DNA of 9,083 nucleotides from Alphaproteobacteria bacterium (lineage in GTDB: Bacteria > Pseudomonadota > Alphaproteobacteria > UBA2136 > UBA6156): assembly GCA_027489415.1 (NCBI GenBank), contig JAIXZU010000081.1:1-9083 (forward strand). Reading direction: 5' to 3'. Below the pieces are notes generated by a model, which worked only from the letters and a program-made list of their open reading frames with translations, did not search any database and was not told the DNA's origin. The translations under genes and the position numbers were made by a program. Of the stretch, positions 6,479-9,083 are shown in pieces; the stretch's first letter is position 1, and each line of letters opens with the position of its first letter.

Positions 6479-7836
6479 TATGGGCAGGTAGAGGTGTAAA
6501 GATAATCAAATGTAGCGGCAGCGGATGTGCGAGTTCCTGTTGCGTTGCTGGCAAGGCCGTACCAGCTTCTGCTGCCTGAGCCGGTGCGGGCGGTCCAGGT
6601 GGCGCCGGAGTCGGTGCTCACGTAAATACTGCCGCCGTCCCGGGCGGTGATCAGGAAGGTTCCGTCATCACTGCTGGCCAATCCGCGCCATGTGCCAGTG
6701 CCTGCGGCGGTACGGGCTGTCCAGTTCGCGCCGCCGTCGGTGCTTGTGTAGATATTTCCGCCGGAATTGACTGCGGCGAGTTTCAGGCCATCCGCGCTGC
6801 TGGCGACGGCATGCCATGAGCCGGTGCCGGGGCCAGTGCGGGCAGTCCAGTTCACGCCTGCGTCCGAACTTGTGTAGATATAACCATTATCCTGTTTGGC
6901 TGCGATAAGGCGCATACCATCGCTGCTGCTAGCGATGCTGTTCCAGTCCCCCGTGCCGGGGCCGGAGCGGGTCGTCCAGGTGAGACCACTATCAGAACTG
7001 GTTTTGATGTTGCCACCGGAAATACCAGCAACCATGCGGGTTCCATCATCACTTATAGCGACACCAGCCCAGTTTCCAGAGCCTGATGATAAACGTAATG
7101 CCCAGTTTGCGCCGCCATCTGTACTTGTGTAAATAACGCTTCCGTAAACGCCTGCGATAATTTTCATACCGTCGTCGCTCATAGCGATACCGGACCATTG
7201 CTGGTTACCTGCGCTTGTTTGAGCCGTCCAGTTTACTCCTCCGTCGGTGCTTGTGAATAAATTTCCGCCCCATTTTCCTGCTGCAAGCCGCATACCATCG
7301 CCGCTCATAGCAATACTGTACCATTCGGCACTTCCTGGACCAGTGCGGGCGGTCCAGGTGAGGCCGTAGTTGGAGGCGCCGCAGGAGGTGGGTGCGACAC
7401 TGGCGGTGCAGCCGTAGCCCATGGCGACCCAGTTGGTGCTGTCGCAGAACTGGAGTTCGTTCGGGGTGCTGGCGTAGCGGATGGTGCCTGCTGGGCTGCC
7501 GGTACAGCCGGAGCCGCCGAGGGTGCGGTCCGCGGCGCAGGCGGTATCCACCCAGCTGCTGCCATTGCAGAACTGGATGACGCCTTGAGTGCTGTTATAG
7601 ACTACGTCCCCCGCGGCGCCTGTGGGCGAGCTGCAGCCCGTTTGCGGTGCTGACGGGATGACCGAGCCGGTGTTGACCCAGTTGGTGCCATTACAGTACT
7701 GCATGACCTTTTGCGTGGAGTTGAAAATGACTTCCCCGGCTTCTGCCGCGGGAGACGTGCAGGCAGCAAAGGCAGGTGTGGCCGCAAGTGCGGCCAGAAT
7801 TGTCAGACATTTTAGGGTTGTGGTTACGGACGGCAT
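6478..7836 (-). CDS. Secreted Asp-box/BNR-like seven-bladed propeller, more divergent paralogue
   Basis: The product has 452 residues and is a paralogue of the gene at 5126-6478. The signal peptide is different (MPSVTTTLKCLTILAALAATPAFA, cleavage AFA|AC). The three Cys modules follow (C26-C48, C68-C90, C111-C131, plus C100 and C143). Seven blades fill 161-452, for example WTARTGPGSAEWYSIAMSGDGMRLAAGKWGGNLFTSTDGGVN. The Asp-box turn STDGGVNW/STDSGATW is present in most blades. Cys152 and the terminal STCP Cys451 again bracket the ring. Blades differ from each other more than in the sister protein. The start overlaps the upstream fibre gene by 13 nt and the stop overlaps the next ATG (TAATG), so the gene sits in the middle of a coupled operon. 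A lipoprotein reading is unlikely because FAAC lacks the usual Leu/Val at -3. Confidence 0.87.
   Translation of the reverse strand: MPSVTTTLKCLTILAALAATPAFAACTSPAAEAGEVIFNSTQKVMQYCNGTNWVNTGSVIPSAPQTGCSSPTGAAGDVVYNSTQGVIQFCNGSSWVDTACAADRTLGGSGCTGSPAGTIRYASTPNELQFCDSTNWVAMGYGCTASVAPTSCGASNYGLTWTARTGPGSAEWYSIAMSGDGMRLAAGKWGGNLFTSTDGGVNWTAQTSAGNQQWSGIAMSDDGMKIIAGVYGSVIYTSTDGGANWALRLSSGSGNWAGVAISDDGTRMVAGISGGNIKTSSDSGLTWTTRSGPGTGDWNSIASSSDGMRLIAAKQDNGYIYTSSDAGVNWTARTGPGTGSWHAVASSADGLKLAAVNSGGNIYTSTDGGANWTARTAAGTGTWRGLASSDDGTFLITARDGGSIYVSTDSGATWTARTGSGSRSWYGLASNATGTRTSAAATFDYLYTSTCP
6481..7356 (-). repeat. Seven diverged 42-residue blades
   Basis: The blades run from the 5' end: 7356-7231, 7230-7105, 7104-6979, 6978-6850 (43 codons), 6849-6724, 6723-6598 and 6597-6481 (39 codons, ending STCP). 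Blades 1-3 are visibly more AT-rich than the last three. Confidence 0.88.
7408..7836 (-). repeat. Shared N-terminal block, copy 3
   Basis: Three Cys modules are homologous to the other two copies, preceded by an unrelated, longer signal peptide. So the modules are conserved while the leader has been exchanged. Confidence 0.88.
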
Positions 7837-9083
7837 AGGAAGGCGCGCCTTGTGACGGAGTCGAAGCGGATTTTGCCGTAGTCTGCATTCGAGGAGCAGG
7901 TGGTATCCGTGTTGCCGGCCTGCAGGGCGGCGGTGGTTTTAATGGTGCCGCTGGCGGAGACCACCGCAGCGCCGGTGATGTTGAACCCGCCCATGGTGAG
8001 GGCTTGGGTGGCGGTATGGTTACCGAGGTTGTCCGCGCTGCCGCCGCTTGTCATGCTGACGCCGGCGCTGCCTGAGACGCCAAGGAGGCGGAGGACCGGT
8101 GTGGCGACCGCGGTACCGCTGATGGGGCCGGTGGTGGACACGCCCGGGCCGACAAAGCCGAGGGTGGGGTGGAGATAAGCGGCGCCTGCGGTGCCCCCGA
8201 GGGTAAAGCTGACGGTGCCGTTGCCTGCAACCACCATGGCGAGGCCGCTGCCGCTGGCGACACCGGTGGTGGAGATGCGGTCCGTTGGGCCGGCGCTGCC
8301 GCCGCTACCGCAGCTGCTCATGCTGACACCGGCGCTACCGGGGACGGCGACCAGTTGCAGGAAGTTGGTGGTGGTGGTGCCGGAGACGTGCAGCGAGGTG
8401 CTGGGCGCGGCGGTGTTGATACCAATTCGGTTGGCGTAGCCGAGGCCGGAGGCGATATCCCCGAAGATGGCGTTGCCGATGCTGAGGTAGTCCGACGTAG
8501 TGGCGGCGGGGGTGGTGAGACCTGCGCCGATCAGGATGTTACGTTCGCCGGTGGTGAGGGTCATGCCGCTGTTGGCACCGACGATGGTGTTGGAGGAGCC
8601 GGTGGTAAGGGCGGTGCCGGTGTAGCTACCTATGAGGGTGTTAGCGGAGAAGGAGTCGACATCATTTCCTACACCAGAGCTATGTCCAATAGCGGTGTTG
8701 TAACTTCCTGTTTTGTTTGATGCGATAGATGCGAAACCCACAGCGGTATTTGCATTTCCAGTTTCATTCTGAGTCAGTGCATAGGCACCAAATGCGCTGT
8801 TTCCTGAGGCATTATTATTATAAAGTGAACTGAAGCCAAATGCTGCAACATTATCAGCTGAATTGTTTTCCGCTGCACCTGTTCCAGCTGCAGTCAGGAA
8901 TGAACCAGCATTAGCGCTACCAGCACCTCGTCCAATTACGGTTACATCATCACCTAGGTTATTTCTCGCGGCGTTATCACCTATAGCGACTAATCCCTGT
9001 CCAGTATTATTTTCAGCTGACTGTAAACCGACTGCTATTACGTTTGAGCCAGTATTCCTATATGCAGCACCTTCACCTACTGC
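7824..9083 (-). CDS. Fibre-like exported protein, C-terminal part (5' end outside window)
   Basis: The 419 visible residues are open to the right edge. The GTG at 8741 falls inside a repeat and is not the start. About the first 190 residues are tandem AxG repeats (NTAVGFASIASNKTGSYNTAIGHSS type), as in the trimeric head domains of YadA-like adhesins and many phage tail fibres. Next comes RIGINTAAPSTSLHVSG (visible about 219-235), a motif common at the foot of such fibres. Two GSAGVSM(S/T)S segments follow, then LGNHTATQALTMGGFNITGAA, also familiar from tail-fibre-like proteins. The end, CSSNADYGKIRFDSVTRRAFLCRP, is an incomplete copy of the Cys module found in the three downstream genes. No YadA membrane anchor or S74 chaperone domain is present. 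The 5' portion (beyond about 8650) is more AT-rich than the rest. It is probably the upstream member of the coupled operon. Confidence 0.8.
   Translation of the reverse strand, partial: AVGEGAAYRNTGSNVIAVGLQSAENNTGQGLVAIGDNAARNNLGDDVTVIGRGAGSANAGSFLTAAGTGAAENNSADNVAAFGFSSLYNNNASGNSAFGAYALTQNETGNANTAVGFASIASNKTGSYNTAIGHSSGVGNDVDSFSANTLIGSYTGTALTTGSSNTIVGANSGMTLTTGERNILIGAGLTTPAATTSDYLSIGNAIFGDIASGLGYANRIGINTAAPSTSLHVSGTTTTNFLQLVAVPGSAGVSMSSCGSGGSAGPTDRISTTGVASGSGLAMVVAGNGTVSFTLGGTAGAAYLHPTLGFVGPGVSTTGPISGTAVATPVLRLLGVSGSAGVSMTSGGSADNLGNHTATQALTMGGFNITGAAVVSASGTIKTTAALQAGNTDTTCSSNADYGKIRFDSVTRRAFLCRP

Noticed and set aside
5129..7356. CRISPR array or non-coding satellite
   Set aside because: The 126-base periodicity is exactly 42 codons, stays in frame and encodes propeller blades. 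Differences are mostly synonymous.
3567..7836. Diversity-generating retroelement
   Set aside because: There is no reverse transcriptase, template repeat or adenine-biased variable region in the window. The variation is between whole domains.
7824..7840. Frameshift joining the fibre gene to the next gene
   Set aside because: Other frames after the last Cys give no N-G-T-x-W tail, and the downstream frame begins with a good signal peptide, so two genes are more likely.
8739..8741. GTG at 8741 as the start of the fibre gene
   Set aside because: The frame stays open to the window edge, and the upstream codons encode more of the same AxG repeats (NTAVGFAS spans the GTG).
7824..9083. YadA-type trimeric autotransporter
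   Set aside because: The head-like repeats are there, but the C-terminus has no coiled-coil stalk or beta-barrel anchor, so only a fibre-like description is justified.

Overview
The window looks like chromosomal DNA of an alphaproteobacterium. The best evidence is the cytidylate kinase, whose nucleotide-binding loop (GPTASGKGT), YRAVA motif and DGRD region read like alphaproteobacterial Cmk. I cannot name the genus. Base composition is GC-rich overall, with two clearly AT-richer patches inside the secreted-protein operon.

Left part (1-3568), mostly ordinary housekeeping genes on the + strand. It opens with the 3' end of clpB (disaggregase, second AAA+ module). This converges on a minus-strand tRNA-Ala(GGC) that has its own promoter and a long hairpin terminator. 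The gap between them holds what looks like an old, diverged tandem copy of the tRNA 3' end and its flank. Next is a tightly packed three-gene unit: an unrecognised 140-aa soluble protein, a DUF805-like four-helix membrane protein, and cmk. The junctions overlap (TAATG, then an 11-nt overlap). After an 81-nt gap with a good ribosome binding site comes a putative lipoprotein, closed by a classic GC hairpin plus T6 terminator.

Right part (3567-9083), a minus-strand operon of four overlapping genes for exported, repeat-built proteins, running off the right edge. In transcription order these are: (1) the 3' part of a fibre-like protein with YadA-head-type AxG repeats and phage-tail-like motifs; (2) and (3) two secreted seven-bladed propellers made of about 42-residue Asp-box/BNR-like blades; (4) a secreted seven-bladed FG-GAP/integrin-alpha-like propeller. 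Genes 2-4 share the same N-terminus, a signal peptide followed by three tandem Cys-containing modules (C...G-x13-C-[ND]-[GS]-T/x-x-W-V). They differ completely in the class of propeller attached. The fibre protein ends with one incomplete copy of the same module. Genes 2/3 and 3/4 are joined by TAATG stop-start overlaps with no visible Shine-Dalgarno, which points to translational coupling and co-expression.

The most interesting reading is a modular surface or extracellular system: one shared Cys-rich adaptor carrying interchangeable beta-propellers, made together with a fibre. That role is inference. What the sequence shows directly is the shared modules, the three 7-fold repeats, the coupling, and a sharp GC change exactly where the adaptor meets the FG-GAP propeller.
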